NCBI RefSeq assembly: GCF_001552215.1
Contig: NZ_BCQT01000005.1
Span: 124,001 to 188,000, forward strand
Length of the DNA: 64,000 nt
Source: Actinomadura macra NBRC 14102
GTDB lineage: Bacteria; Actinomycetota; Actinomycetes; Streptosporangiales; Streptosporangiaceae
Reading direction: 5' to 3'
Notes under the pieces: model-generated
Database searches by the model: none
What the model saw: only the letters and a program-made list of their open reading frames with translations
What the model was told of the DNA's origin: nothing
Shown here: in pieces, positions 18,326 through 27,115 of the stretch
Numbering within the stretch: the first letter of the stretch is position 1
Layout: each line of letters starts with the position of its first letter
Translations under genes and position numbers: made by a program

Positions 18326-19063
18326 GTGACCAATGTTCTGGACGACGGCGAGATGCAGCGGATCCTCGCCGTGATGGCGCACCCGGACGATGTCGACTTC
18401 GGCGCGGCGGGGACGGTGGCGGGCTGGACCGACCGGGGCATCGAGGTGGTGTACCTGATGGTCACCGACGGCGACGCGGGCGGGTTCGACGACGGGATCA
18501 CCCGGCCCGAGATGGCGGCGCTACGGCGGGACGAGCAGCGCGCCGCGGCCAAGTGCGTGGGGGTGGAGGACGTTCGCTTCCTCGGCCGTCCCGACGGGCG
18601 GGTCGAGGCGACGCTGGACCTGCGCCGCGACATCTCCCGGGTGATCCGGCAGGTGCGGCCCGACCGGGTGGTGATGCCGAGCCCGGAGCGCAACTACGAG
18701 CGGATCTATCCGAGCCACCCCGACCACCGGGCGGTCGGCTCGGCCGCGTTGGACGCCGTCTACCCCGACGCTCGCAATCCGTACGCGTTCCCCGAGTTGC
18801 TCGCCGAGGAGGGCCTCGGCGCCTGGACAGTCCGGGAGGTGTGGATCAGCGGCGGCCCGGCCGCGAACCTGAACCACTTCGTGGACGTCACCGACCGGTT
18901 CGAGCGCAAGGTGAGCGCGTTGCGGGCGCACGCCAGCCAGACGGGTCAGATGGGGGACGGGCTGCCGCAGATGCTGCGCGGCTGGATGTCGGGGAACGCG
19001 ACGATGGCCGGCCTGCCCGACGGACGGCTCGCCGAGTCGTTCCAGGTCGTCAACACGGCCTGA
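18326..19063 (+). CDS. PIG-L family (LmbE-like) zinc deacetylase
   Basis: A 245-residue protein with the metal-binding AHPDDVDFG (residues 18-26) and a second histidine pair in SHPDHRAVG, as in MshB, BshB and other N-acetylglucosamine-type deacetylases. The GTG at 18326 has GGGTGG 5 nt upstream; an ATG at 18353 is possible. MshB-type enzymes act in mycothiol synthesis, and related ones in mycothiol-conjugate cleavage, but the specific substrate cannot be read here. It is divergent from dhaK and followed by a separately spaced SRPBCC gene. Confidence 0.85.
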   Translation: MTNVLDDGEMQRILAVMAHPDDVDFGAAGTVAGWTDRGIEVVYLMVTDGDAGGFDDGITRPEMAALRRDEQRAAAKCVGVEDVRFLGRPDGRVEATLDLRRDISRVIRQVRPDRVVMPSPERNYERIYPSHPDHRAVGSAALDAVYPDARNPYAFPELLAEEGLGAWTVREVWISGGPAANLNHFVDVTDRFERKVSALRAHASQTGQMGDGLPQMLRGWMSGNATMAGLPDGRLAESFQVVNTA

Positions 19064-19222
19064 GCCGGAGCGACCCCCTCGATCGCCCTGTTGTCACGTT
19101 CCAATCCCTACCCTCACAAGCCGTAATCTCCCCGAAATCGGGCATGAAACCCGGGCCACGCGCGTGCGCGACCGCCCGGAGGCGGCCGGAGAGCGGGCGC
19201 GGGCCGAACTCGGGGGGTCGAC

Positions 19223-19681
19223 ATGTCACTGGAGATCGAGGCCACCGCAACGTCCTTCGCCGCACCCGAAGTGATCTTCAAGCATCTGTGCGTCGCGGAG
19301 GCATGGGACGAGTGGGGCACGTTCTGGATCAGGCCCCGGCGGGAGCGCGCGGGCGACGGGCACCCGAACGGGATCGGTGCCGTCCGGCGCGTGGCCCGCA
19401 GCCGCGAGGAGGTCGTGGAGTGGGACCCGCCGCGGCACTACGCCTACATCACGATCGCCGGGCCGGCGCCGCGCGGGTTCCGCGCCGACATCACCCTGGA
19501 GCCGCACGGCACCGACACCCTCATCCGCTGGCACGGCGCGTTCGAGCCGCGGCTCCTCGGCGCCGGGCCGCTCACCCGCCGCAGGCTGCGGCGCCGCTTC
19601 GACGCGTACGCCCGCCGGATCGCCTGGCATTCCGAGCGCTGCGAACCCGGCTGCCCGGCGCGGCTCCCCGGCGCGCTCTGA
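19223..19681 (+). CDS. SRPBCC-fold (polyketide cyclase/START-like) protein
   Basis: A 152-residue protein that begins MSLEIEATATSFAAPEVIFK, the first strand and helix of the helix-grip fold, and continues with GIGAVRRVARSREEVVEW and HYAYITIAGPAPRGFRADIT typical of SRPBCC proteins of the polyketide cyclase/dehydrase type. Such proteins bind hydrophobic small molecules or lipids; no catalytic residue or ligand can be assigned. The C-terminal CEPGCPARL has two cysteines. It stands alone between the deacetylase and the serine hydrolase. Confidence 0.75.
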   Translation: MSLEIEATATSFAAPEVIFKHLCVAEAWDEWGTFWIRPRRERAGDGHPNGIGAVRRVARSREEVVEWDPPRHYAYITIAGPAPRGFRADITLEPHGTDTLIRWHGAFEPRLLGAGPLTRRRLRRRFDAYARRIAWHSERCEPGCPARLPGAL

Positions 19682-19859
19682 GCGGGTGACCAGCGGAGCA
19701 CCTTCCGGAGGGGTCTGCATTCCCGCAAGCCGGTAATGGACGACAAAGAGTCCGTACGGGCGTAACGCCGCCAGGTGAGCATATGGACGGACCCGGGTAG
19801 GGCCGCCAGTGATCATGGCGGCTCCGGGGGCGGCCGCCGTCGCGCGAATCGGGGGATCG

Positions 19860-20756
19860 ATGCGACGCCAACTCATCGTGCTCGCCCTGGCGGCGAGCGC
19901 CGCGGCGACCGCCGGGGCGGGGCTGACGGCCCACTGGATCATGTCGGACGAGCCCGCTCGCAAGAAGGGCGTCCAGGCGGGCGCCGCCGAACCGATCAGC
20001 GGCGACCGGGCCGCCGGGGCGGTGGCGGAGCGGCGTCCGCTCGACACGGTGCAACTGCGGCGGACCGTCCGCGCCTACAACGCGCAGCGGCCGGGCAGGG
20101 CGGGCGTGATGGCGCTCGACCTGCGCACCGGATGGTCCTTCGGGGAGAACGAGAAGGCTCGTTTCGTCTCCGCGAGCATCATGAAGGTCGACATCCTGAC
20201 CGGGCTGCTGCTCCAGCGGCAGAACGACCGCCGGGGCCTGTCCGAGAACGAGAAGGACCTGGCCAAGCAGATGATCCGGGAGAGCGACAACTCCGCGGCC
20301 GACGCCCTGTACGCCCAGTCCGGCTACGGTTCCGGCATCCGGAAGGCCAACCAGCGGCTCGGCCTGACCCAGACCACGCCCTTCCAGACCTCGTGGGGCT
20401 CGTCCCTGACGAGCCCGGCCGACCAGGTCCGGCTGCTCGGCGCCCTGGCCGCCGGCGGCCCCCTCGACGCGTCCGGGCGCCAGTACATCCTCGGCCTCAT
20501 GGGCTCGGTGCTGCGCGAGCAGGCGTGGGGTGTCAGCGCGGCGGCGCGGCCGGGCGAGCGGGTGGCGCTGAAGAACGGCTGGACGCCCGTCCACGAGCAG
20601 GGAAGCGGCTGGGCGATCAACAGCATCGGCCGGATCACCGGACCGGACCACGACTTCCTCGTGGCGGTCTGCAGCGGTGAGAACCCCACGATGGAATCCG
20701 GGATCACGACCGTCGAGCACATGGCCGACCTCGTGGTATCCACCATGCGCCGGTAG
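19860..20756 (+). CDS. Exported class A beta-lactamase-like serine hydrolase
   Basis: A 298-residue protein with an N-terminal signal or signal anchor (RRQLIVLALAASAAATAGAG). The penicillin-interacting fold shows SxxK as SIMK (S106-K109), SDN as ESDN (142-144), and a KTG-like box as LKNGW near residue 240, where Asn replaces Thr. The missing Thr and absence of a clear omega-loop ExxLN make a true beta-lactamase doubtful; a D,D-peptidase or esterase-like function is equally possible. The ATG at 19860 follows GGGGGA. It has no obvious operon partner. Confidence 0.8.
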   Translation: MRRQLIVLALAASAAATAGAGLTAHWIMSDEPARKKGVQAGAAEPISGDRAAGAVAERRPLDTVQLRRTVRAYNAQRPGRAGVMALDLRTGWSFGENEKARFVSASIMKVDILTGLLLQRQNDRRGLSENEKDLAKQMIRESDNSAADALYAQSGYGSGIRKANQRLGLTQTTPFQTSWGSSLTSPADQVRLLGALAAGGPLDASGRQYILGLMGSVLREQAWGVSAAARPGERVALKNGWTPVHEQGSGWAINSIGRITGPDHDFLVAVCSGENPTMESGITTVEHMADLVVSTMRR

Positions 20757-20897
20757 CCCCGCCGAGGCACCGGTCAGCGGGGTATCGGGGCCGGCATCGT
20801 GGAGATGCCCGCGTCTCGTCGTGACCGCGGCGGGTCGCCGGCGGAGGACTGTCCAGGACCGGGCGGCGGGCCGGCCGCCCAGCGTGCGGGACGTCCG

Positions 20898-21668
20898 TCA
20901 GCGGCGGATCGGGCGGGTGAGCTTCTTGCCCTCCGTGGCGTGCACGGCGACGCAGGTCACGTCGCGGTCGCCTCGGGTCCACGACTCCGCCGTCGGGTAG
21001 TAGTAGGACGTCGCGAGGCTGGCGGCGGCGGGGTCGCGGCGCAGCCTGGGAGCCATCAGCCGCTTGCAGCCGGCCGATGCCTTCTGGCTCATCTCGTTCT
21101 CGCTCGGGAAGAGCCCGCCGAGCTTGAAAGCGGCGAGCACCTCGCCGTCGTGCGGCCCGGTGCACGGCACGACCTTGACGCTCTCGACCTCCACCGGGCC
21201 GTCCGTCGAGGTCGACGTGGACGCGCCGGAGTTGTCGTTGATGCAGTCGCCGACCTTCATCTTCTTGGCGTCGACGCTCTTGGGCTTGGTCGAACTGATC
21301 TTCGGCTTGGCGATCTTGCCAGTGCCGGAGGAGTCGTCGCCGAGCAGCAGGTAGCCGCCGATGCCGCCCACGACCCACAGGCACGACAGGATGATGCCGG
21401 CCATCGCCAGACCGCGGCCCTTGCCACCGTTCCTCCCGATCTGCCGGAGCGAGATCACACCGAGGATCAGGCCGAGCACACCGAGGCAGCCGAGAAGCCC
21501 GGTGATGAAGGCCGCGATGGCCAGACCGTTGGTCTTGTTGCTGGTCGGAGGCCCGGAGCCGTACGAGGACGGTTCACCGGGCATGGGATAAGGCGAGGGC
21601 GGTACGGGCGGTGGCGGCGGATCCATACCCGGCTGTCCGGGTCCAGGGGGTCCAGGGGGATAGGTCAT
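20898..21668 (-). CDS. DUF4190 membrane protein with septum-formation-type extracellular domain
   Basis: A 256-residue protein with a Pro/Gly-rich cytosolic N-terminus (TYPPGPPGPGQPGMDPPPP), two membrane helices of the DUF4190 type (LAIAAFITGLLGCLGVLGLI and LAMAGIILSCLWVVGGIGGY), then an extracellular domain with VGDCI, VPCTGPHDGEVLAAF and CKR. The last pattern is that of the septum_form family (one Cys pair around a PHxGEV motif). The ATG at 21668 gives the family's usual start but has no Shine-Dalgarno sequence; a GTG at 21698 is an alternative. Role unknown; the family name comes from one septation phenotype. Confidence 0.8.
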   Translation of the reverse strand: MTYPPGPPGPGQPGMDPPPPPVPPSPYPMPGEPSSYGSGPPTSNKTNGLAIAAFITGLLGCLGVLGLILGVISLRQIGRNGGKGRGLAMAGIILSCLWVVGGIGGYLLLGDDSSGTGKIAKPKISSTKPKSVDAKKMKVGDCINDNSGASTSTSTDGPVEVESVKVVPCTGPHDGEVLAAFKLGGLFPSENEMSQKASAGCKRLMAPRLRRDPAAASLATSYYYPTAESWTRGDRDVTCVAVHATEGKKLTRPIRR

Positions 21669-21810
21669 GAGGAGCGACTTTTGCATATCGCGGCCCACGC
21701 CTGATCACCATGCGGCAAAAACCGACATTACAATTTGCTCTCAGTCATCCCTGAACCATTGCGTAAAGATCCACGGACTCACTCACCGTTCACCCGCCAC
21801 CACGCGCCGT

Positions 21811-22452
21811 TCAGACGAGCCGGCGGGCCGCCGCCCAGCGCGACAGCTCGTGCCGGTTGGACAACTGGAGTTTGCGCAGCACACTGCTGACGTGCGTCTC
21901 CACCGTCTTGACGGAGATGAACAACTCCTTGGCGATCTCCTTGTAGGCGTAGCCCCGGGCGATGAGCCGCAGCACGTCCCGCTCCCGCTGGGTGATCTGG
22001 TCCAATTCCGGGTCGACGGCCGGCACGTCGGTCGCGGCGAACGCGTCCAGCACGAAGCCCGCGAGCCGCGGCGAGAACACCGCGTCACCCTCCGCGACCC
22101 GTCCGATCGCGTCGGTCAGTTCGGGCCCCGAGATGGTCTTGGTCACATAGCCGCGCGCCCCGCCGCGGACGACACCGATCACGTCCTCCGCCGCGTCCGA
22201 CACCGACAGTGCGAGGAACTTCGACGCGACGTTGCCGTGCAGCCGGCGCAGCACCTCGATCCCGCCGCCGCCCGGCAGGTGCACGTCCAGCAGCACCACG
22301 TCCGGCTGGACGGCCTTGATCACGGTGACGGCCTCGTCGACGTCGCCCGCCTCCCCGACGATCTCCACGCCGCCGCCCAACTCGGCCTTGACGCCCGTCC
22401 GGAACATCTGGTGGTCATCGACCAGCACGACCCTCTTCAACGCCTCGCTCAC
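21811..22452 (-). CDS. NarL/LuxR-type response regulator
   Basis: A 213-residue regulator with a receiver domain (VVLVDDHQMFRTG; phospho-acceptor D56 in VVLLDVHLPGGGG; switch Thr/Ser in ALSVSD; Lys in YVTKTI) and a C-terminal LuxR HTH (ITQRERDVLRLIARGYAYKE, then SVKTVETHVSSVLRKL). The GTG start overlaps the kinase stop as GTGA. It forms a coupled two-component pair with the upstream PspC-kinase. Its targets probably include the divergent PspC/LiaF-like operon, by analogy with LiaFSR-type envelope stress systems. Confidence 0.94.
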   Translation of the reverse strand: MSEALKRVVLVDDHQMFRTGVKAELGGGVEIVGEAGDVDEAVTVIKAVQPDVVLLDVHLPGGGGIEVLRRLHGNVASKFLALSVSDAAEDVIGVVRGGARGYVTKTISGPELTDAIGRVAEGDAVFSPRLAGFVLDAFAATDVPAVDPELDQITQRERDVLRLIARGYAYKEIAKELFISVKTVETHVSSVLRKLQLSNRHELSRWAAARRLV

Positions 22453-23672
22453 GTCTTCTTCATCTCCAAACGCACTTCGGTGCCCTCGCCCGGCGCGGTA
22501 CGGACGGTGGCCTTGCCGCCGTTGCGCTCCATACGTCCGATGATGGACCCCCGGACGCCCATCCGGTCGTCCGGGACCTGGTCGAGGTCGAATCCCTTGC
22601 CCCGGTCGCGGACGAAGATGGCGATCTCCTCGCCCTCCACCTCGGCGTACACCGACACCGACGGCGCCTCGGCGTACTTGGCCGCGTTCACCATCGCCTC
22701 CCGCGCGGCCTGGAGCGCCGCGCCGATCCGCTCGTCCAGGACGGTGTCGCCCACGCAGACGATCTCGATCGGCACGCCGTGGTCGTCCTCGACCTCCCCG
22801 GCGATCTCCCGGATCGCCGCGGCGAACGTCTGGTCGGGATCGGCGCGCGGCTGGTAGAGCCAGGTGCGCAGCGTCCGCTCCTGGGAACGGGCGAGACGCT
22901 GCACCTCGCGGGTGTCGGCGGCGTTCCGCTGGATGAGCGTCAGCGTGTGCAGCACCGAGTCGTGGATGTGCGCGGCGAGTTCGGCGCGCTCCTGGGAGCG
23001 GATGCGCTCATGCCGCTCGGCGTCCAGGTCCTGCCAGAGCCGCACCACCCACGGCGTGACGATCACCGCGACACCGGTGAGGATGATCAGCATGGCGATG
23101 ACGACGGAGCGGGCCTGCCCGGCGTCCACCTTCTGCGCGACGAACCCGCCGATGCCACCGACGACCAGCAGCAGGCCGAGCAGGCTGCGCAGCCACCGCT
23201 GGCGCAGCGGCAGCACCCACCGCTGCCGCTGGTCGCGGTCGGCCTGCTGCCACAGGATCGCCGCGCCGACGCCGCCGACCACGAACGGCCACAGCGCCCA
23301 CTGCACGATCCCGGCGCCGAGCGGCAGGACCGCCAGGCCCACCCCCACCGCCGTGTAGGCCAGGAGTTGGCCCCAGTCCCGCCGCCGCCCGGAAGCGGCT
23401 GCCGGCAGCGCGGCGTTGTCCTCGTCCCCGCGCGGGAGGAGGACCCAGAACGCGGCGTAGGCGGCGACCCCGAGGCCGCTCGCCACCGCGAGCAGGACGA
23501 ACGCGGCGCGGACGATCAGGACGTCCACGCCGAGGTGGAGGGCCAGACCGCGGGCCACCCCGGCCACGAGCCGGCCGCGCGCCGCGCGCTCCAGCCGCGG
23601 CGGCTGGCCGCCAGGGCCCGCCGTCGCGCCGGGGCGACCCGTCTCATCGGACGGGCCGGTCACCGATTCCAT
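22449..23672 (-). CDS. Sensor histidine kinase with N-terminal PspC domain
   Basis: A 407-residue kinase. Residues 28-80 are a PspC domain (LERAARGRLVAGVARGLALH followed by a membrane helix), and further helices occur at about 103-140 and 163-212. A HisKA_3 dimerisation segment follows, with phospho-acceptor H237 in AAHIHDSVLHTL, then an HATPase_c domain with NAAKYA (N box) and DRGKGFD (G1). It lacks a large extracellular sensor, so it probably senses the membrane or a partner protein. The ATG at 23672 is preceded by AGGAG; a TTG at 23684 is in frame. Divergent from the other PspC protein at 23807. Confidence 0.92.
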   Translation of the reverse strand: MESVTGPSDETGRPGATAGPGGQPPRLERAARGRLVAGVARGLALHLGVDVLIVRAAFVLLAVASGLGVAAYAAFWVLLPRGDEDNAALPAAASGRRRDWGQLLAYTAVGVGLAVLPLGAGIVQWALWPFVVGGVGAAILWQQADRDQRQRWVLPLRQRWLRSLLGLLLVVGGIGGFVAQKVDAGQARSVVIAMLIILTGVAVIVTPWVVRLWQDLDAERHERIRSQERAELAAHIHDSVLHTLTLIQRNAADTREVQRLARSQERTLRTWLYQPRADPDQTFAAAIREIAGEVEDDHGVPIEIVCVGDTVLDERIGAALQAAREAMVNAAKYAEAPSVSVYAEVEGEEIAIFVRDRGKGFDLDQVPDDRMGVRGSIIGRMERNGGKATVRTAPGEGTEVRLEMKKT

Positions 23673-23806
23673 CGCTCCTCGCAATCCCCCACGTCAACGA
23701 TCGTCACACGCCGGAGAGCCGCACGCATCAGGGGCCGTCCCTGGCCCATTTCCCAGGGTCGTGTCAGGGACCTCCCGGATACCGCGCACGGGCGCGTGGC
23801 AGCACC

Positions 23807-25117
23807 ATGGTGACCATGGGCGACGAGCACAGGCCGATCACCGACGAGGAGCAGCCGACCGGCGCGACACGGGAGCCGGCGGAGCCGGAGTACCGGCGGC
23901 TCGCCCGCGACCCCGAAAGGCGCGTGCTGGCCGGGGTGTGCACCGGGCTGGGCCGCTACACCGGCATCGATCCCGTCGTGTACCGGGTGGGGTTCGCGAT
24001 CCTCGTCCTCGCGCACGGGCAAGGGATCATCCTCTACATCGCGGCGGCGCTGCTGATGCCCGCGAGACCGGGCGGGTCGTCGCCGGTGGAGCAGGTCGTC
24101 CGGCGCTGGTTCGACGCCCCGGCGGTGCTGACGATCCTCGGTGCGCTGCTGTGCGTGGGCGTCGCGGGCAGCCTGTTCGGCGGCGTGTCCAGCGACGCCA
24201 TCGCGATCATGGTCGTGTTCGGGCTGGTCCTGCTCGTCTCGCACGCGCGCGGCGTCGACCTGGTCTCGGTCGCCCGGACCGTACCGGAACGGCTCGCGGG
24301 GCATCCGCCGGAGCCGTCCGCGCCCCGGGAACCGTCCGCCCCGTCCGAGGTCTCGCTGGGCAAGGAGCCGACGCCGGGCACCGGGGGCGGGCTGCCCGAG
24401 GGAATGATCGACCTGGGCGCGTACGGGCGGGCATCGCACGCGGCCACGGAGACCGGCGCCACCGCCCTCCGCTACTCGGACGTGCCCCAGGCGCGGCGAG
24501 AGCGCGGCAACTCGCCCGCCGCGTCCATCACGCTCCTGGCCGCCATGGCCGTGGGGGCGGCGATGATCCCGGTCGCGAGCGGCTACCCGGCACCGGACTC
24601 GTGGTTGATCGTCATGGCGCCCGCGCTCGCGGTGATCGGCCTCGGCCTGGTCACCGGCGGCTGGCTGCGCACCCGCGGTCTCGCCACCGCGGGCACCGTG
24701 CTCACACTGGCGCTGCTCACCACGTCCGTCGCCGGAGAACTGCCGCGCAACGCCCAGTACGGGGACGTGGAGTGGCGGCCCACCGACGCGAGCCGCACGA
24801 ACCAGGAGTACAAGATCGGGGTCGGTCAGGGCACGCTCGACCTCACCGCGCTGCCGCTCGCTCCGGGACAGCGGGTCACCATCGAGGCGAGGATCATGGT
24901 CGGCGAGCTGCGGGTCAGGGTGCCGCGATCGGCGCGCATCCGGCTGGACGCGCGGATCGGCCTCGGCGACGTGCGCGTGGACCTGCGCACGACCAGCGGA
25001 CCCAACGCCAAGGTGCAGCGGGTGCTGGAGCCGGAGGTGCCCACCGTGAAGAACCCGCCGGAGATCGTCCTGCGCATCCGCGGGAAGGTCGGAGACGTGG
25101 AGGTGAACCGTGGCTGA
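23807..25117 (+). CDS. PspC-domain membrane protein with LiaF-like C-terminal domain
   Basis: A 436-residue protein: PspC domain at about residues 30-90 (RRLARDPERRVLAGVCTGLG then a membrane helix), several more helices to about 320, and a C-terminal beta-rich part (YKIGVGQGTLDLTALPL ... VGELRVRVP ... IGLGDVRVDL) with the repeating strand pattern of LiaF/DUF2154 domains, probably outside the membrane. In LiaFSR systems LiaF inhibits the kinase. Together with the divergent PspC-kinase and regulator it forms an envelope-stress module. The start ATG at 23807 has no strong Shine-Dalgarno site. Confidence 0.82.
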   Translation: MVTMGDEHRPITDEEQPTGATREPAEPEYRRLARDPERRVLAGVCTGLGRYTGIDPVVYRVGFAILVLAHGQGIILYIAAALLMPARPGGSSPVEQVVRRWFDAPAVLTILGALLCVGVAGSLFGGVSSDAIAIMVVFGLVLLVSHARGVDLVSVARTVPERLAGHPPEPSAPREPSAPSEVSLGKEPTPGTGGGLPEGMIDLGAYGRASHAATETGATALRYSDVPQARRERGNSPAASITLLAAMAVGAAMIPVASGYPAPDSWLIVMAPALAVIGLGLVTGGWLRTRGLATAGTVLTLALLTTSVAGELPRNAQYGDVEWRPTDASRTNQEYKIGVGQGTLDLTALPLAPGQRVTIEARIMVGELRVRVPRSARIRLDARIGLGDVRVDLRTTSGPNAKVQRVLEPEVPTVKNPPEIVLRIRGKVGDVEVNRG

Positions 25118-25358
25118 GGACACCATGCCCGAAGACACCAGGGACGGCCGTCCGGCGCGCGTGCGCCGCCGGTTCGACCCCGCCGGGCCCGTCACCGGGC
25201 TGTTCTTCCTCACCCTGGCGGGGCTCTTCCTCGCCGAGGGGCTCGCCGGGGAGCCGATCCTGCCGACCACGGCGCTGGTCCCGGTCGTGCTGATCGGCCT
25301 CGGCCTGGTCGGGACCGTCCGGGTGCTGACCCGGGGACGCCGCCGTACCCTCCGCTGA
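25110..25358 (+). CDS. Small two-helix membrane protein
   Basis: An 82-residue protein with a charged N-terminus and two hydrophobic helices (VTGLFFLTLAGLFLAEGLAG and ALVPVVLIGLGLVGTVRVLT), ending in a basic tail. The GTG start overlaps the end of the LiaF-like gene by 8 nt and has GGAGG 7 nt upstream, so it is translationally coupled and likely part of the same envelope-stress module. I recognise no named family. Confidence 0.75.
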   Translation: MAEDTMPEDTRDGRPARVRRRFDPAGPVTGLFFLTLAGLFLAEGLAGEPILPTTALVPVVLIGLGLVGTVRVLTRGRRRTLR

Positions 25359-25486
25359 CCCACGCGACACCCTCCCGCGGTGACCGTGAACAGACACGGC
25401 GGGTTATCGCCGGTTTCCGATCATTGTGGTATAGATCATGCGAGGGATCGGGAACGTCCGGTCCATACCCGTCGTTGAGGCAAGCC

Positions 25487-25573
25487 GTGAAGTTCTCCGA
25501 GAAGAGCGTTCTGCTCGTGGCCCGGCTGCACGTGGACCTGTGCCGCCTCGCCAGCGTGCTGTGTCACGCCTGA
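25487..25573 (+). CDS. Short cysteine-containing leader peptide upstream of the symporter gene
   Basis: A 28-codon ORF with GTG start and GAGG 6 nt upstream. Its C-terminal half RLHVDLCRLASVLCHA matches the pattern of actinobacterial leader peptides (HVDL.R..S..C) found before sulfur and cysteine genes, where ribosome stalling at Cys codons controls downstream expression. Here two Cys codons lie close to the stop. It ends 164 nt before the SLC1-type symporter and is followed by a nested hairpin and a C-rich tract. It is probably a regulatory peptide, not a functional protein. Confidence 0.75.
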   Translation: MKFSEKSVLLVARLHVDLCRLASVLCHA

Positions 25574-25588
25574 GCAGCCGTCCCCACT

Positions 25589-25710
25589 GACGGCCGTCCC
25601 GGGCCGGACCGGCCCGACCCACTGGGTGGCCGTCGCTCCCCCGACCAGCCTCCCGCCCCCTCTTCTCCCTTCCACCCACTCGCCGCCGCGCCCGCCACCC
25701 CTGGGTCCGC
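25589..25710 (+). promoter_or_regulatory. Candidate attenuator: nested hairpin followed by C-rich, G-poor tract
   Basis: After the leader peptide, GACGGCC (25589-25595) can pair with GGCCGTC (25628-25634), enclosing the palindrome CGGGCCGGACCGGCCCG (25600-25616). Downstream, about 25634-25700 is strongly C-rich and G-poor, the composition of a Rho-loading (rut) site. A mechanism in which leader translation controls Rho or hairpin termination is inferred, not shown. Confidence 0.45.
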
Positions 25711-25737
25711 GCGGCGACCGCGCCTGGAGAACCTTCA

Positions 25738-27096
25738 GTGAACCTCCGCGTCTGGAAATGGCATTTCTGGCAGCAGATCGTGCTGTCGCTCGTGCTCGGC
25801 GCCGCCACCGGCGTCCTGATCTACAACTTCGCCGACGGCCAGAAGACCGCCGAGGACTGGCTCGACCCGTTCGGCGACGTCTACATCAGCCTTCTCAAGA
25901 TCGTCGTCGTCCCGCTGGTGTTCGCCGCGATCGTGGTGAGCGTCGGACGGCTGCGCAACGTCGGCAGCGTCGCCCGGCTGACCGGCAAGACCCTCGGCTG
26001 GTTCGTCGTCACCTCGGCCATCGCCACCGCCATCGGGCTGGCCGTCGCCCTGATCGTCAAGCCGGGCGAGGGCCTCGGCAAGCTGGCCAGCGAGAGCGCC
26101 GAGACCGACCCGGTCACCTGGACGCAGGTCCTGCACAACCTGTTCCCGTCCAACATCGTCAAGGCGATGGCGGACGGCAATGTCCTCGGCGTCGTCACGT
26201 TCGCGGTGCTGTTCGGCGCCGCCCTGGTGGCGATCGGGGAGCGCGGCGAGCGCATCACCGGCATCGTCGACGACCTCTACCTGGTCATGCAGAAGGCCGT
26301 GTGGTGGGTCGTCCGCCTCACCCCGATCGGCTCGTTCTTCCTGATCGGCTCGGTGGTGGCGACCTACGGCCCGAGCTCGCTGGAGCCCCTCGCCAAGTTC
26401 ACCGGCGCGATCTACCTGGCCGTCGCCATCATGCTGCTGCTCGGCTACCCGGCCCTGCTCCGGGTGTTCGGCCGCGTGAACCCGCTGAAGTTCCTGCGCA
26501 ACTCCTGGCCGGCGCTGGAGTTCGCATTCGTCTCCTCGTCCTCGATCGCCACGCTGCCGATCGCCCAGCGGGTGTCGATCGAGCGCAACGGCGTGCAGCG
26601 CGACTACGCCAGCTTCGCCCAGCCGCTCGGCGCGACGATCAAATTCGATGGCTGCGGCGCGATCTACCCGGCGGTCGCGGCGGTCTTCGTCGCCCAGTAC
26701 ACCGGCGTCAGCCTCGGCATCGCCGACTACGCCCTGATCGCGCTCGCCGCGGTGATCGGCCAGCTCGGCACCGGCGGCACCCCGGGACCGGCGCTGGTCG
26801 CGCTGACCCTGACCCTCACCACGGTCGGCCTGCCGCTCCAGGCGGTCGGCTACCTGATCGCGATCGACAAGGTCATCGACATGGCCCGGACGACCCTGAA
26901 CGTCGCCGGCCAGCTCACGGTGCCCATCCTCGTGGCCCGGTCGGAGGGCCTGCTGGACGACGACGTGTTCAACAGCAAGCCCATCGAGTTGACCTCCACC
27001 GAGGCCGACGAGACCCGTACGGAGCGGCACGCCGAAGAGCGGCGCGAGGAGGGGCGGCGCGGGAAGCCCCACCCTCCCGAGCCCTCCCCGGCCTGA
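25738..27096 (+). CDS. SLC1/DAACS-family dicarboxylate/amino acid:cation symporter, possibly for cystine
   Basis: A 452-residue membrane transporter of the glutamate/dicarboxylate symporter family. The re-entrant loop motifs are visible: VSSSSIATLPI (hairpin 1, Ser-rich) and GTGGTPGPALVALTLTLTTVGLP (hairpin 2), with FDGCGAIYPAVAA (helix 7, in place of the usual NMDGTA) between them. The N-terminal half is a set of membrane helices, the last 40 residues a charged cytosolic tail. The GTG start has GGAGA 8 nt upstream. Family members move glutamate, C4-dicarboxylates, Ser/Thr or cystine (TcyP). The cysteine-containing leader peptide upstream and the convergent cysteine-dioxygenase-like gene favour a sulfur amino acid, but this is inference. 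Confidence 0.85.
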   Translation: MNLRVWKWHFWQQIVLSLVLGAATGVLIYNFADGQKTAEDWLDPFGDVYISLLKIVVVPLVFAAIVVSVGRLRNVGSVARLTGKTLGWFVVTSAIATAIGLAVALIVKPGEGLGKLASESAETDPVTWTQVLHNLFPSNIVKAMADGNVLGVVTFAVLFGAALVAIGERGERITGIVDDLYLVMQKAVWWVVRLTPIGSFFLIGSVVATYGPSSLEPLAKFTGAIYLAVAIMLLLGYPALLRVFGRVNPLKFLRNSWPALEFAFVSSSSIATLPIAQRVSIERNGVQRDYASFAQPLGATIKFDGCGAIYPAVAAVFVAQYTGVSLGIADYALIALAAVIGQLGTGGTPGPALVALTLTLTTVGLPLQAVGYLIAIDKVIDMARTTLNVAGQLTVPILVARSEGLLDDDVFNSKPIELTSTEADETRTERHAEERREEGRRGKPHPPEPSPA

Positions 27097-27115
27097 CGAT
27101 CGTCACGATCCTGGA

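Noticed and set aside
17219..19063. 614-codon frame as one protein
   Set aside because: Only the last 245 residues show PIG-L motifs; the first 370 codons are the antisense of dhaK and dhaL.
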